NCBI RefSeq assembly: GCF_036195325.1
Contig: NZ_CP108101.1
Coordinates: 2,046,001 to 2,110,000, forward strand
Length of the DNA: 64,000 nt
Direction: 5' to 3'
From: Streptomyces sp. NBC_00234
GTDB taxonomy: Bacteria > Actinomycetota > Actinomycetes > Streptomycetales > Streptomycetaceae
The position numbers and the translations under genes were made by a program. The notes under the pieces are model-generated. The model was not told the DNA's origin, did no database searches, and was given only the letters and a program-made list of their open reading frames with translations. Every line of letters starts with the position of its first letter. Position 1 is the first letter of the stretch. Positions 36,055 through 44,520 of this stretch are shown here, one piece after another.

Positions 36055-36466
36055 CGGCTCTCCCGTCGTCGTCGTGGCATATGCATTGCCGAGGGACGAC
36101 GTTGGCCCTCTGCGAAATTTCGTGCAGGTTACATGATGGAACGCTTCTCAAAAAGCGGATAGTCCGTTCCAGCATGCGGACGCCACGGAGTGGCTGAGGT
36201 GGGTCGCAGTCGGGACGGACCGTATTCGGCCGGTGCCCGGGGGAGACCGCAGAGAGCGGGCGTCGTTGCCCGCGTGTGTCTACGTCTCTTGCCCGGCGGT
36301 CGTGTAAACGAAACCGCCGAGTAACGGCTACTTATGTGTAGTCCTGTATAGAGACTCATTTTACGTCGCGCGGTGCCGTTCCGCCCAGTGAGGACCATCA
36401 CGACGTACGTCACACCGCCGACACATGGGCAACGCCCCCGACTACGGGTACAGCGGCCCCCGCAGG
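36055..36466. other. 412-bp upstream region of gltB without a gene
   Basis: No open frame here looks coding. The part at 36300-36370 is markedly AT-richer than its surroundings and contains the GlnR-like site and possible -10 elements on the minus strand (TATACA and TAAAAT, near 36340-36370). I therefore read it as a long promoter and leader for gltBD. Confidence 0.7.
36299..36325. promoter_or_regulatory. Candidate GlnR binding site upstream of gltBD
   Basis: GAAAC at 36310-36314 and GTAAC at 36321-36325 are separated by six bases, matching the Streptomyces GlnR pattern gTnAC-n6-GaAAC-n6-gTnAC for two of three boxes. The third position (GTCGT at 36299-36303) is degenerate. Nitrogen control of glutamate synthase would be expected. 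Confidence 0.5.
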
Positions 36467-37201
36467 TCAGCCGCCGACGGCGACGCCGAAGACCATCCCG
36501 AGCCCGTACGTGAGCGCCGCCGCGGTGCCGCCGAGCACGAGCTGCCGCAGCCCGCTGAACCACCAGCTGCGGGCGGTGACCCGCGAGACCACTGCTCCGC
36601 AGCCGAAGAGGCCGGCCAGCGCGAGCAGCACGGCGGGCCAGAGTTCGGTGGCGCCGAGCAGGTAGGGCAGCACGGGCAGGAGCGCGCCGAGCGCGAAGGC
36701 GCCGAAGGACGAGACGGCGGCGACGAGCGGCGAGGGCAGGTCGCCCGGGTCGATCCCGAGCTCCTCGCGGGCATGGATCTCCAGCGCCTGCTCGGGGTCC
36801 CTGGACAGCTGCCGGGCAACCTCGTGGGCCAGCGCGGGGTCGACTCCGCGGGAGGTGTAGAGCGCCGCGAGCTCCGCCATCTCGTCCTTGGGGTGCTTAC
36901 GCAGCTCCCGCCGCTCGACGTCGAGTTCGGCTTCGACGAGCTCACGCTGCGAGGCGACGGAGGTGTATTCGCCCGCCGCCATCGAGAACGCGCCCGCGGC
37001 CAGGCCCGCCAGACCCGTGATCACGATGGTCTGCTGCGAGACCGAACCGCCCGCGACACCGGTCATCAGCGCGAGGTTGGAGACCAGTCCGTCCATCGCT
37101 CCGAACACCGCGGGACGCAGCCAGCCACCGTTCACATCCCGGTGGGTGTGGTTGTCGCGGTGCGCCACGTGCAGTACGGCGTCGGTCTCGATGATGGACA
37201 C
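36467..37201 (-). CDS. VIT1/CCC1-family iron/manganese transporter
   Basis: This 244-residue membrane protein belongs to the VIT1/CCC1 family, which moves Fe2+ or Mn2+ across membranes. The first transmembrane motif FGAMDGLVSNLALMTGVAGG, the second segment AGAFSMAAGEYTSVASQRE, the charged cytoplasmic metal-binding stretch and three C-terminal membrane helices are all present. I chose the GTG at 37201 (VSIIETDAVLH) because GGGGAG lies 6 bases upstream; the ATG at 37270 would add 23 residues without a ribosome site. It is divergent from the glycohydrolase operon. No iron-box was seen. Confidence 0.9.
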   Translation of the reverse strand: MSIIETDAVLHVAHRDNHTHRDVNGGWLRPAVFGAMDGLVSNLALMTGVAGGSVSQQTIVITGLAGLAAGAFSMAAGEYTSVASQRELVEAELDVERRELRKHPKDEMAELAALYTSRGVDPALAHEVARQLSRDPEQALEIHAREELGIDPGDLPSPLVAAVSSFGAFALGALLPVLPYLLGATELWPAVLLALAGLFGCGAVVSRVTARSWWFSGLRQLVLGGTAAALTYGLGMVFGVAVGG

Positions 37202-37488
37202 AGAGCTCTCCCCTTCTCCGGAAGCGGGGTTCTGCCTTGCGTCCCCGCCAACACCATCGAAAGTACGCACGAAAAACGCCTCCCGCCAGCAAGGAAGGCC
37301 GTACTTACCTGCCCCGGAAGGCAGTTCGGGGCGGCTCCGGGAGAGGTGCGGCCGGCGTCATCCGTGTGGCCCTTTTGTTGCCGCGGGCGGCCTCCCCCGG
37401 CCCCTCGCGTGGGACAGATCGCTCAGGTGGTCCCGCCGGTGGCCGCACCGACGGCGAACCGGCGCGGTACGAGCGAAGGGTCGACGCG

Positions 37489-38652
37489 ATGGAGCTGATT
37501 GCAGGCAATCCGGCCGAGCCGCAGGGAGGTGTGGGCGCCGATGACACACGGGTGCGGGCGGGAACGGACGGCCGTACCGCGGTCCGCCCCGCCACGGAGC
37601 GGAGCGACCGGGCCCGTGGCGCGCTGCTCGGTCTCGCCGTGGGCGACGCGCTGGGCGCACCGGCGGAGAACCTCCGCCCGTCCGAGATCCGCCGCCGCTG
37701 GGGCCGGATCGAGGGGTTCGTGAGCGAGGACCCGGCGGGCACGGACGACACGGAGTACGCGATCTTCTCGGGGCTCCTGCTGGCCCGGCACGGTTCGGCG
37801 CTGACGGTCGCCCATGTGGAGCGGGCCTGGCACCACTGGATCGCGGACCTGGACGAGGGGCCGTTCCGCGGCGCCGGATTCAGTGAGCGCGGCACCCTGG
37901 AGAACCTGCGCCGGGGGCTGGCCGCACCGATCTCGGCGCAGCACCGGCACGCCTGGAGCGACGGTCTCGCGATGCGGGCGGCGCCCTTCGGGGTCTTCGC
38001 GGCGGGCCGGCCGGCGGAAGCGGCCCGGCTGGTGGCGGTGGACGGCGGGGTGAGCCACGACGGGGAGGGCATCTACGGCGGGCAGGCGGTCGCCGCCGGG
38101 GTGGCGGCCGCGATGACGGGGTGCGGGCCGGCCTCGGTCATCGCCGCCGCGCTCTCCGTCGTACCGATGGACTCCTGGACGGCACGGTCGATGCGGCGCG
38201 CGGTGTCGGCCGCGCAGCGCTCGTACCCCGACCGGCTGACGACGGAGCGCGCGGTGCGTTCGGCGGTGGTGATCGGCGGCTATCCGTGGACGGATCTCGC
38301 GCCCGAGGCCGTGGGCCTGGCCTTCGGCGCGTTCACGGCCGCGCGCGGCGACTTCCGTACGGCGGTGCTGACGGCCGTCAACATGGGCCGGGACGCGGAC
38401 ACCACGGCCGCGGTGGCGGGGGCGCTGGCCGGAGCGCTGAACGGGGCGTCGTCGATCCCGCCGGACTGGGCCGCGGCGATCGGCCCGGTTCGCGGGAGCT
38501 GTCTGCCGTCGATGCGGGGCTACCACGTGCTGGACATCGCGGAACTCCTGACCCCCGACGAGGCGGACGACCCGGCTCCCGCGCCCGGCCCGGCCCCCGC
38601 CCGCACCTTCGGCACGATCCGGCTCACCCGCGAACAGGGAACACGACGATGA
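37489..38652 (+). CDS. ADP-ribosylglycohydrolase family protein 1 (metal site intact)
   Basis: This 387-residue protein is the first of four ADP-ribosylglycohydrolase-fold proteins in one operon. Enzymes of this family use two Mg2+ ions to cleave N- or O-ribosyl bonds. The three metal motifs are complete: GLAVGDALGAPAE, GTDDTEYAIFSG and the C-terminal MGRDADTTAAVAGALAGALNG, with SHDGEGIYGGQ in between. The first 50 residues are low-complexity. The ATG at 37489 follows GAAGGG at 8 bases. The next gene starts within its stop (ATGA). Substrate unknown; actual ADP-ribose chemistry is only one possibility, since the family also contains other N-glycosidases. Confidence 0.88.
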   Translation: MELIAGNPAEPQGGVGADDTRVRAGTDGRTAVRPATERSDRARGALLGLAVGDALGAPAENLRPSEIRRRWGRIEGFVSEDPAGTDDTEYAIFSGLLLARHGSALTVAHVERAWHHWIADLDEGPFRGAGFSERGTLENLRRGLAAPISAQHRHAWSDGLAMRAAPFGVFAAGRPAEAARLVAVDGGVSHDGEGIYGGQAVAAGVAAAMTGCGPASVIAAALSVVPMDSWTARSMRRAVSAAQRSYPDRLTTERAVRSAVVIGGYPWTDLAPEAVGLAFGAFTAARGDFRTAVLTAVNMGRDADTTAAVAGALAGALNGASSIPPDWAAAIGPVRGSCLPSMRGYHVLDIAELLTPDEADDPAPAPGPAPARTFGTIRLTREQGTRR

Positions 38653-39950
38653 CGACGGCACGCCCCACCACCCCGCCCCGGACCGACCCCTCCTCCGTCA
38701 CCGCGACCCCGGCCCGTGCCGGGCAGGACGCCGCACCGCTCGAAGCACCCGGGGCGCGCGGCGTTCCCGGGCGGCGGGTGCGGATCGAGGGGCTGCTGCT
38801 CGGGCTGGCCGCCGGGGACGCCGCGGGGTGGCCCGCGGCGCGGCACCGGGCGGCCCGGATGCCCGAGTGGACGCGGCGGCTCACCCGTGAGCTCGACACC
38901 TTCGCCGAGCAGAACGCCACGACCACGCTGCCCGTCCCGATCGCCCTCAACCAGCCGCCGGAACCACTCCGGCTCGGGCCGTCCGACGACGCCGAGTGGG
39001 CGGCCTTCGCGGCCCGTACGGTGCTGGCCGCGGCCGCCGACCGGGGGCTCGGGCTCTCCGACGAGCGCCGGATGCGCGATGCCATCGACCGGGCCTGGAA
39101 CGCCCTGGCGGCGAAGGTCGCCGAGGCGGGCGCCCGGGCGCCCGAGGTCGAGGCCGCCGTGCTCCCCCTCCGCGCCCGGATCTCCGTGCGGGCCGGGCTC
39201 GGCAATCTCGCCGCCGGTCTGCGCCCGCCCGCGACCGGGCACGACAACCCGCACTACTTCGACGACGCCGCCTGCGTACGCGCCGCCGTGCTCGCGGTCG
39301 TCCACCCCGGCGACCCCGACGCCGCCGCCGCACTCGCCGAGTTCGACGCCCGCTACACACAGGACGGCGACGGGGTCCACGGGGCCCGTGCGATCGCCGC
39401 AGCGATCGCCGAGGCCCTCGCGGGTGCGGACGTCGACACCGCGGTGAACGCGGCGCTCGCCCAGCTCCCGGAGGGCACCGAGATCGCCCGCAATGCCGCG
39501 CACGCCGTCCGGATCGCCCGCGAGTTCGCCGACGAGCCGGCCGGAGCGTTCGCCCTGGTCCCCGTGCTGGAGCACCAGATCGTCGACCACGTCTACAGCT
39601 ACGGCATCGCCGCGGCCGAGACGGTGCCGGTCGCCCTCGCCCTGACCACGGCGGCCCGGGGCGAGATCGCGCAGGCGGTCCCGTCGGCGGCCTGCCTCTC
39701 CCGGGTCGCCGACTCCGCTCCCGCGCTCGCCGGGGCGCTGACCGGCGCGCTCGGCGGAAGCGGCACCGTGCCCGCGGGCTGGCGGGAGGCGTGCCGCACG
39801 CTCGCGGGATGCGCGCTGCCCCGGTTCGCGGGCACCGACCTCATCGAACTCGCCGGGCTCCTGGCAGACACGGAACCGGCCGCCCCGGGTGGACAATTCC
39901 GACATGACGCCCACAGCATCCATCGCACCCACCACGCTGACCCTCGATGA
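38649..39950 (+). CDS. ADP-ribosylglycohydrolase-fold protein 2 (degenerate metal site)
   Basis: The 433-residue product keeps the fold but not the full active site. GLLLGLAAGDAAGWPA retains the first motif and DGDGVHGARAIAAAI the middle one, but the TDDT motif has become PSDDAEWAAF, and where the GRDxD motif should stand the sequence is ACLSRVADSAPALAGALTG, without the aspartates. It is therefore probably a non-catalytic partner or has changed specificity. Residues 1-45 are Pro/Ala-rich and disordered. The start overlaps gene 1 by four bases and the end overlaps gene 3 by 47 bases. Confidence 0.8.
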   Translation: MTTARPTTPPRTDPSSVTATPARAGQDAAPLEAPGARGVPGRRVRIEGLLLGLAAGDAAGWPAARHRAARMPEWTRRLTRELDTFAEQNATTTLPVPIALNQPPEPLRLGPSDDAEWAAFAARTVLAAAADRGLGLSDERRMRDAIDRAWNALAAKVAEAGARAPEVEAAVLPLRARISVRAGLGNLAAGLRPPATGHDNPHYFDDAACVRAAVLAVVHPGDPDAAAALAEFDARYTQDGDGVHGARAIAAAIAEALAGADVDTAVNAALAQLPEGTEIARNAAHAVRIAREFADEPAGAFALVPVLEHQIVDHVYSYGIAAAETVPVALALTTAARGEIAQAVPSAACLSRVADSAPALAGALTGALGGSGTVPAGWREACRTLAGCALPRFAGTDLIELAGLLADTEPAAPGGQFRHDAHSIHRTHHADPR

Positions 39951-41079
39951 ACGGATCGCCGGCGCGCTCGTCGGCGCCGCCGTCGGCGACGCACTCGGCG
40001 GCCCGGTCGAGGGCTGGACCCCGGAACAGATCTCCGAGCGCCACGGCGGCCGGATCAACGGCATCGTGGGCCCCTGGTACGGCGAGGACTGGCGGACCGC
40101 CCGCCCCATCGCGCCGTACCACAAGGGCGACGGACACATCACCGACGACACCTTGATGACGCACGCGCTGGTACGGGTCTACGGGACCGTGCGCGACCAC
40201 CTCGACGCGTACTCCGTCGCGGACCACCTCGTACCGGACCTGATCTCCAACCCCCGCTGGATTCCGGAGCTGGAGGCCGAGGCGCTCCCCCTCCAGCGGA
40301 TCTTCCTCGCCGAGAAGTGGATCGTCGCGCGGCTGCACTACGGCCACGTCGACCCGCGCGAGGCGGGCTCGGGCAACATCGTCAACTGCGGTGCCGCGAT
40401 GTACATGGCGCCCGCCGGCCTGGTCAACGCCGCGCACCCGGAGGCCGCGTACGCGGAGGCGCTGGACATCGCGGGGGCGCACCAGTCCTCGTACGGGAGG
40501 GAGGCGGCCGGGGTCTTCGCGGCGGCCGTGGCCGCCGCCTGCGCCCCGGGCGCCACCCCCGCCACCGTGGTCGACAGCTGTCTGGCGCTCGCCAAGGACG
40601 GAACCCGCGCGGCGATCGAGGCGGTGTGCGAAACCGCCTCCGGGTACACCGACTTCGAGTCGGCCCTGACCCCCCTGCGTACCGCGGTCGCGCCCTTCGA
40701 CACGGTGGGCCCGGACTACCGCGCCCCCTCCCTCGGCGCCCGCCGCCCCTCCCGCCTGCACTCCATCGAGGAGCTGCCGATCGCACTCGGCATGCTGCTC
40801 GTCGCGGGCGGCGACTACCGTCACGCGGTCCTGGGCTCGGTCAACTACGGCCGCGACTGCGACTCGATCGCCACGATGAGCGGCGCGCTGGCGGGAGCAC
40901 TCCACGGCGAACGGACCGTTCCCGCCGCCTGGGTGAAGACGGTCGCCGAGGCCAGCCGCCTCGATCTGCATGCCCCCGCCAGGACCCTGACCGAGGTGAC
41001 GCGGGAGATCTTCGAACGGGACACCGCCCGACGCCGCGCGCACGAGGCGGCCTTCGCGACCCTGGCGGGCTCCCGGTGA
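39904..41079 (+). CDS. ADP-ribosylglycohydrolase family protein 3 (metal site intact)
   Basis: This 391-residue member has all metal ligands: GAAVGDALGGPVEGW, GHITDDTLMTHAL and VNYGRDCDSIATMSGALAGALHG. A central segment GSGNIVNCGAAMYMAP resembles the pattern of bacterial members active on small nucleosides or ADP-ribosylated compounds. The start lies inside the end of gene 2; ATG 39904 is taken, though a GTG at 39889 would add five residues and is equally possible. The stop overlaps gene 4 (GTGA). Together with gene 1 it is the likeliest catalytic component of the operon. Confidence 0.87.
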   Translation: MTPTASIAPTTLTLDERIAGALVGAAVGDALGGPVEGWTPEQISERHGGRINGIVGPWYGEDWRTARPIAPYHKGDGHITDDTLMTHALVRVYGTVRDHLDAYSVADHLVPDLISNPRWIPELEAEALPLQRIFLAEKWIVARLHYGHVDPREAGSGNIVNCGAAMYMAPAGLVNAAHPEAAYAEALDIAGAHQSSYGREAAGVFAAAVAAACAPGATPATVVDSCLALAKDGTRAAIEAVCETASGYTDFESALTPLRTAVAPFDTVGPDYRAPSLGARRPSRLHSIEELPIALGMLLVAGGDYRHAVLGSVNYGRDCDSIATMSGALAGALHGERTVPAAWVKTVAEASRLDLHAPARTLTEVTREIFERDTARRRAHEAAFATLAGSR

Positions 41080-42443
41080 ACGTCCGCCTGACCTGGGTGC
41101 AGCCCGAGGACCTGCTCGGACACGAACTGCGCCAGGCGGCACAGGACGGCCGGGACGCACAGGACATCGAGCGGCGCTGGTACGAGGCGGGCGGCGCCCC
41201 CGCCCCCGACCGGGCCGGTGCCTCGGAGCCTCCGGCACCGCCCCGGCTGCGCGCGCTCGCCGGCCGGCTGCTCGACGAACTCGACCTGCTGACACGGCCG
41301 TTGGCCGAGGACGAGCCGACCGGGCTGGAGGCGATCCGGGCGGCCTGCCCGCGCTGGCCCGCCACCCGCACGGAGCGCACACTCGTCGAGCCCGACCGGC
41401 TGCACGCCGCCTGGCTGGGCCGGGCCGCGGGCTGCCTGCTCGGAAAGCCCGTCGAGAAGCTGCCGCTCGCCGGTATCCGCGCCCTGGCCCGCGCCGCCGG
41501 GAACTGGCCGCTCACCACCTGGTTCACCGCGAAGGGCGTCCCGGCCGACCTGCTGGCCGCCCACCCGTGGAACCGCCGGTCCGCCCCCACGTCCCTCGCC
41601 GAGAACATCGACGGCATGCCCGAGGACGACGACCTCAACTACCCTCTGCTGACCGTGCTGTTGCTCCAACGCCATGGACGCTCCTTCACCACCGCCGACC
41701 TCGGCCGCCTGTGGCTCGACGAACTCCCCGCGGGCCGCGTCTTCACCGCCGAGCGGGTCGCGTACCGCAATCTGCTCGACGGCATGGAGCCGCCGGACAC
41801 CGCCCGGTACCGCAATCCGTTCCGGGAGTGGATCGGCGCCCAGATCCGTGCCGACGTGCACGGCTGGACCCACCCCGGCGATCCGGCAGCCGCCGCCGCG
41901 CAGGCCCACCGGGACGCCGTTCTCACCCACACGGCCAACGGTGTGTACGGGGCGATGTTCACGGCCGCCGCCCTCGCCGAGGCGGCCGGCGGCGAGACCG
42001 ATGTGCACGGCTGTCTGGCGGTGGGGCTGCGCGTGGTGCCTCCCCGCTCCCGGTTCGCGCGCGCGATCCGCCTCGGCATCGAAACGGCCCGCGCGGAACC
42101 GGACTTCGACCAGGTCGTCGACCGGCTGCACGCCACGTACGCGGACACCCACCACTGGGTGCACGTGCTGCCCAACGCCGCCCTGCTGGCCGCGGCCCTC
42201 ACCCACGCCGACGGGGACTTCGGCCGTTCCGTCGGATGCGCGGTGTCCGGCGGCTGGGACACCGACTCGAACGGCGCCACGGCCGGTTCGCTCGCCGGCC
42301 TGCTGGCGGGGCGGCCCACCGCGCTCCCCGCCGAATGGACCGCCCCGCTGAAGAACCGCCTCGCCACGTCCGTCCCGGGTTTCGACTCCATCGGCTTCGA
42401 CACGCTCGCTGATCTGACCTACCAGGAGGTACTGCGCCCATGA
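41076..42443 (+). CDS. ADP-ribosylglycohydrolase-fold protein 4 (divergent, long N-terminus)
   Basis: The 455-residue protein has about 105 residues before the fold begins. The first motif reads GRAAGCLLGKPVEKL with Cys in place of Asp, the second is MPEDDDLNYPLLTVLLL rather than TDDT, and the third is SGGWDTDSNGATAGSLAGLLAG. This type of motif set is known in a distinct subfamily of the fold whose substrate I cannot name. It starts with GTG overlapping gene 3 and its stop overlaps the ribokinase ATG. It may act on a different bond or substrate from genes 1 and 3. Confidence 0.83.
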   Translation: MNVRLTWVQPEDLLGHELRQAAQDGRDAQDIERRWYEAGGAPAPDRAGASEPPAPPRLRALAGRLLDELDLLTRPLAEDEPTGLEAIRAACPRWPATRTERTLVEPDRLHAAWLGRAAGCLLGKPVEKLPLAGIRALARAAGNWPLTTWFTAKGVPADLLAAHPWNRRSAPTSLAENIDGMPEDDDLNYPLLTVLLLQRHGRSFTTADLGRLWLDELPAGRVFTAERVAYRNLLDGMEPPDTARYRNPFREWIGAQIRADVHGWTHPGDPAAAAAQAHRDAVLTHTANGVYGAMFTAAALAEAAGGETDVHGCLAVGLRVVPPRSRFARAIRLGIETARAEPDFDQVVDRLHATYADTHHWVHVLPNAALLAAALTHADGDFGRSVGCAVSGGWDTDSNGATAGSLAGLLAGRPTALPAEWTAPLKNRLATSVPGFDSIGFDTLADLTYQEVLRP

Positions 42444-43324
42444 CCGGTATCGCGGTGCTCGGCAGCACCAACATGGACCTTGTCGCCTACGTCGCCCGGG
42501 CACCCGGGCGCGGTGAGACCGTGACCGGACGGGAGTTCCGGACGATTCCCGGCGGCAAGGGCGCCAACCAGGCCGTCGCCGCCGCCCGCGCGGGCGGCGA
42601 GGTGGTGATGATCGGCGCGGTCGGCGACGACGCGTACGGGGTCGCCCTCCGCGCCAACTTGGAGCACTCGGGTGTCGACACCGATCTGCTGCACACCGCG
42701 GAGGGCCCCAGCGGCACCGCCCACATCGTCGTGGACGACCTCGGCGGCAACTCCATCGTGGTGATCCCCGGAGCCAACGGCACCATGACCGCGCTCGGCC
42801 CCGGCGAGACGGCCGCCATCGCAGGCGCCGACCTGCTGCTCCTCCAGCTGGAGCTCCCGCTGTCCGCCGTGATCGAGGGCGCGCGGGCGGCCCACGCCCA
42901 GGGCGTGCGGACCATCCTCACGCCGTCCCCCGTGCAGGTGCTCCCGGACGAACTCTTCGAGGCCGTCGACCTGTTGATCCCCAACGAGCACGAGGCCGCC
43001 GCCCTCACCGGTGTCCCCGGGCCGCACGCGGCGGCGGAGGTGCTGCTCCGCCACGTCCCGGAGGTCGTCATCACCCTCGGCGCGAAGGGCTGCCTGTACG
43101 CGGCCCGGGGCGGCGTGCCCGTCCACTTCCCCGCCCCGGCCGTCACCGCGGTGGACACGACCGGCGCCGGGGACACCTTCGTCGGCACCCTGGCCGTGGC
43201 GCTGGGCGAGGGCAGAGCCGTACCGGACGCCCTGTCCTGGGCCTCGTCGGCAGCCGCGCTCTGCGTACAGAAACCGGGCGCGTCGACGTCCATGCCGTAC
43301 CGCAGCGAGATCGATGCCGCATGA
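42440..43324 (+). CDS. rbsK: Ribokinase-like PfkB-family sugar kinase
   Basis: This 294-residue kinase has the PfkB signatures of ribokinase: STNMDLVAYV at the N-terminus, PGGKGANQAVAAARAG and the catalytic-base region DTTGAGDTFVGTLA. NEHEAAALTG is also typical. Ribokinase phosphorylates ribose at O5 to feed the pentose phosphate pathway. Being coupled (ATGA) behind four glycohydrolase-fold genes suggests it phosphorylates the ribose or ribosyl product they release. No ribose transporter or LacI regulator is adjacent. Ribose specificity is probable but not proven. Confidence 0.87.
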   Translation: MTGIAVLGSTNMDLVAYVARAPGRGETVTGREFRTIPGGKGANQAVAAARAGGEVVMIGAVGDDAYGVALRANLEHSGVDTDLLHTAEGPSGTAHIVVDDLGGNSIVVIPGANGTMTALGPGETAAIAGADLLLLQLELPLSAVIEGARAAHAQGVRTILTPSPVQVLPDELFEAVDLLIPNEHEAAALTGVPGPHAAAEVLLRHVPEVVITLGAKGCLYAARGGVPVHFPAPAVTAVDTTGAGDTFVGTLAVALGEGRAVPDALSWASSAAALCVQKPGASTSMPYRSEIDAA

Positions 43325-44520
43325 GCACTTCGACGACCGCTCCCCTGGCCGGCCTGAAGGTCCTCGACCTCGCCACGCTGTTCGCGGGCCCACTGGCGGC
43401 CACCATGCTCGGCGACTTCGGCGCCGAGGTGATCAAGGTCGAGCATCCGCGCAGGCCGGACCCCTCGCGCGGGCACGGCCCGGCGAAGGACGGCATCGGC
43501 CTGTGGTGGAAGCTGCTCGGCCGCAACAAGCGCAACCTCACCCTCGACCTGTCCAGCCCGGGCGGCCGTGACGTGCTGCTGAAGCTGGCCGCGGAGACGG
43601 ACGTCGTCATCGAGAACTTCCGGCCCGGCACCCTGGAACGCTGGGGCATCGGCCCGGCGGAACTCCACGCGGTGAACCCCCGGCTGGTTCTCGCACGCGT
43701 CACCGGCTTCGGCCAGTTCGGTCCGTACTCCCACCGCCCCGGCTTCGGCACGCTCGCCGAGGCGATGAGCGGCTTCGCGGCGATCACCGGCGAACCGGAC
43801 GGACCGCCGACCCTGCCGCCGTTCGGCCTCGCCGACTCGATCGCCGCGCTCGCCACCGCGTACGCCGTGATGACGGCGCTCGCCGGACGGGACCGCACCG
43901 GGCAGGGGCAGGTCGTCGACATGGCGATCATCGAACCGATCCTGACGGTCCTGGGCCCGCAGCCGCTCTGGTACGACCAGCTCGGTTACGTACAGGAGCG
44001 CACCGGCAACCGCTCCCGCAACAACGCCCCGCGCAACACGTACCGCACCTCCGACGGCCACTGGGTCGCGGTCTCCACCTCGGCCCAGTCGATCGCCGAG
44101 CGCGTGATGCGCCTGGTCGGGCGCCCGGAACTGATCGACGAACCCTGGTTCGCCGCGGGCACGACCCGCGCGGAACACACCGAGGAACTCGACGAGGCGG
44201 TGGGCAACTGGATCGCCCGGCACACCCGCGAAGACGCCGTCTCCGCGTTCGAGAAGGCGGAGGCCGCCATCGCTCCCATCCATGACGTACGGGACGTGAT
44301 GGAGGACCCGCAGTACCGCGCCCTCGACACGATCACCGAGGTCGACGACCCGGAACTGGGCCCGTTGCGCATGCAGAACGTCCTGTTCCGGCTCTCGGAG
44401 ACTCCCGGCTCGATCCGCTGGGCCGGCCGGCCCCACGGTGCGGACACCGAGGAGATCCTCGACGGACTCGGCCTCTCGGGCCCCCAGATCGCCGCCCTGC
44501 GCTCGGAGGGCGCCCTGTGA
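43321..44520 (+). CDS. CaiB/BaiF family (type III) CoA-transferase
   Basis: The 399-residue protein moves CoA between carboxylic acids. It shows VLDLATLFAGPLAATMLGDFGAEVIK split over the first domain, then GRNKRNLTLDL, ENFRPGTLERWG, RVTGFGQFGPY and the region PFGLADSIAALATAY with the likely catalytic aspartate. Overlaps with the kinase (ATGA) and the following lyase gene (GTGA) tie it to the operon. Together with the citrate-lyase-like enzyme downstream it could activate and then split a hydroxy-dicarboxylic acid, as in citramalate or malate-type CoA pathways. Substrate unknown. Confidence 0.9.
   Translation: MSTSTTAPLAGLKVLDLATLFAGPLAATMLGDFGAEVIKVEHPRRPDPSRGHGPAKDGIGLWWKLLGRNKRNLTLDLSSPGGRDVLLKLAAETDVVIENFRPGTLERWGIGPAELHAVNPRLVLARVTGFGQFGPYSHRPGFGTLAEAMSGFAAITGEPDGPPTLPPFGLADSIAALATAYAVMTALAGRDRTGQGQVVDMAIIEPILTVLGPQPLWYDQLGYVQERTGNRSRNNAPRNTYRTSDGHWVAVSTSAQSIAERVMRLVGRPELIDEPWFAAGTTRAEHTEELDEAVGNWIARHTREDAVSAFEKAEAAIAPIHDVRDVMEDPQYRALDTITEVDDPELGPLRMQNVLFRLSETPGSIRWAGRPHGADTEEILDGLGLSGPQIAALRSEGAL

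Noticed and set aside
31429..36162. Very long open frame on the plus strand opposite gltB (about 1577 codons)
   Set aside because: It is the antisense shadow of gltB in high-GC DNA; its composition (Gly, Val, Asp, Glu repeats) has no family features.
37262..37307. Inverted repeat AAGTACG ... CGTACTT in the gap before the glycohydrolase operon
   Set aside because: Only 7-bp arms separated by 32 bp, which can occur by chance; too weak to call an operator or riboswitch.
37489..42443. Reading the glycohydrolase operon as a DarTG-like toxin-antitoxin or phage-defence system
   Set aside because: There is no ADP-ribosyltransferase toxin, macrodomain or defence gene nearby, and the operon ends with metabolic enzymes.
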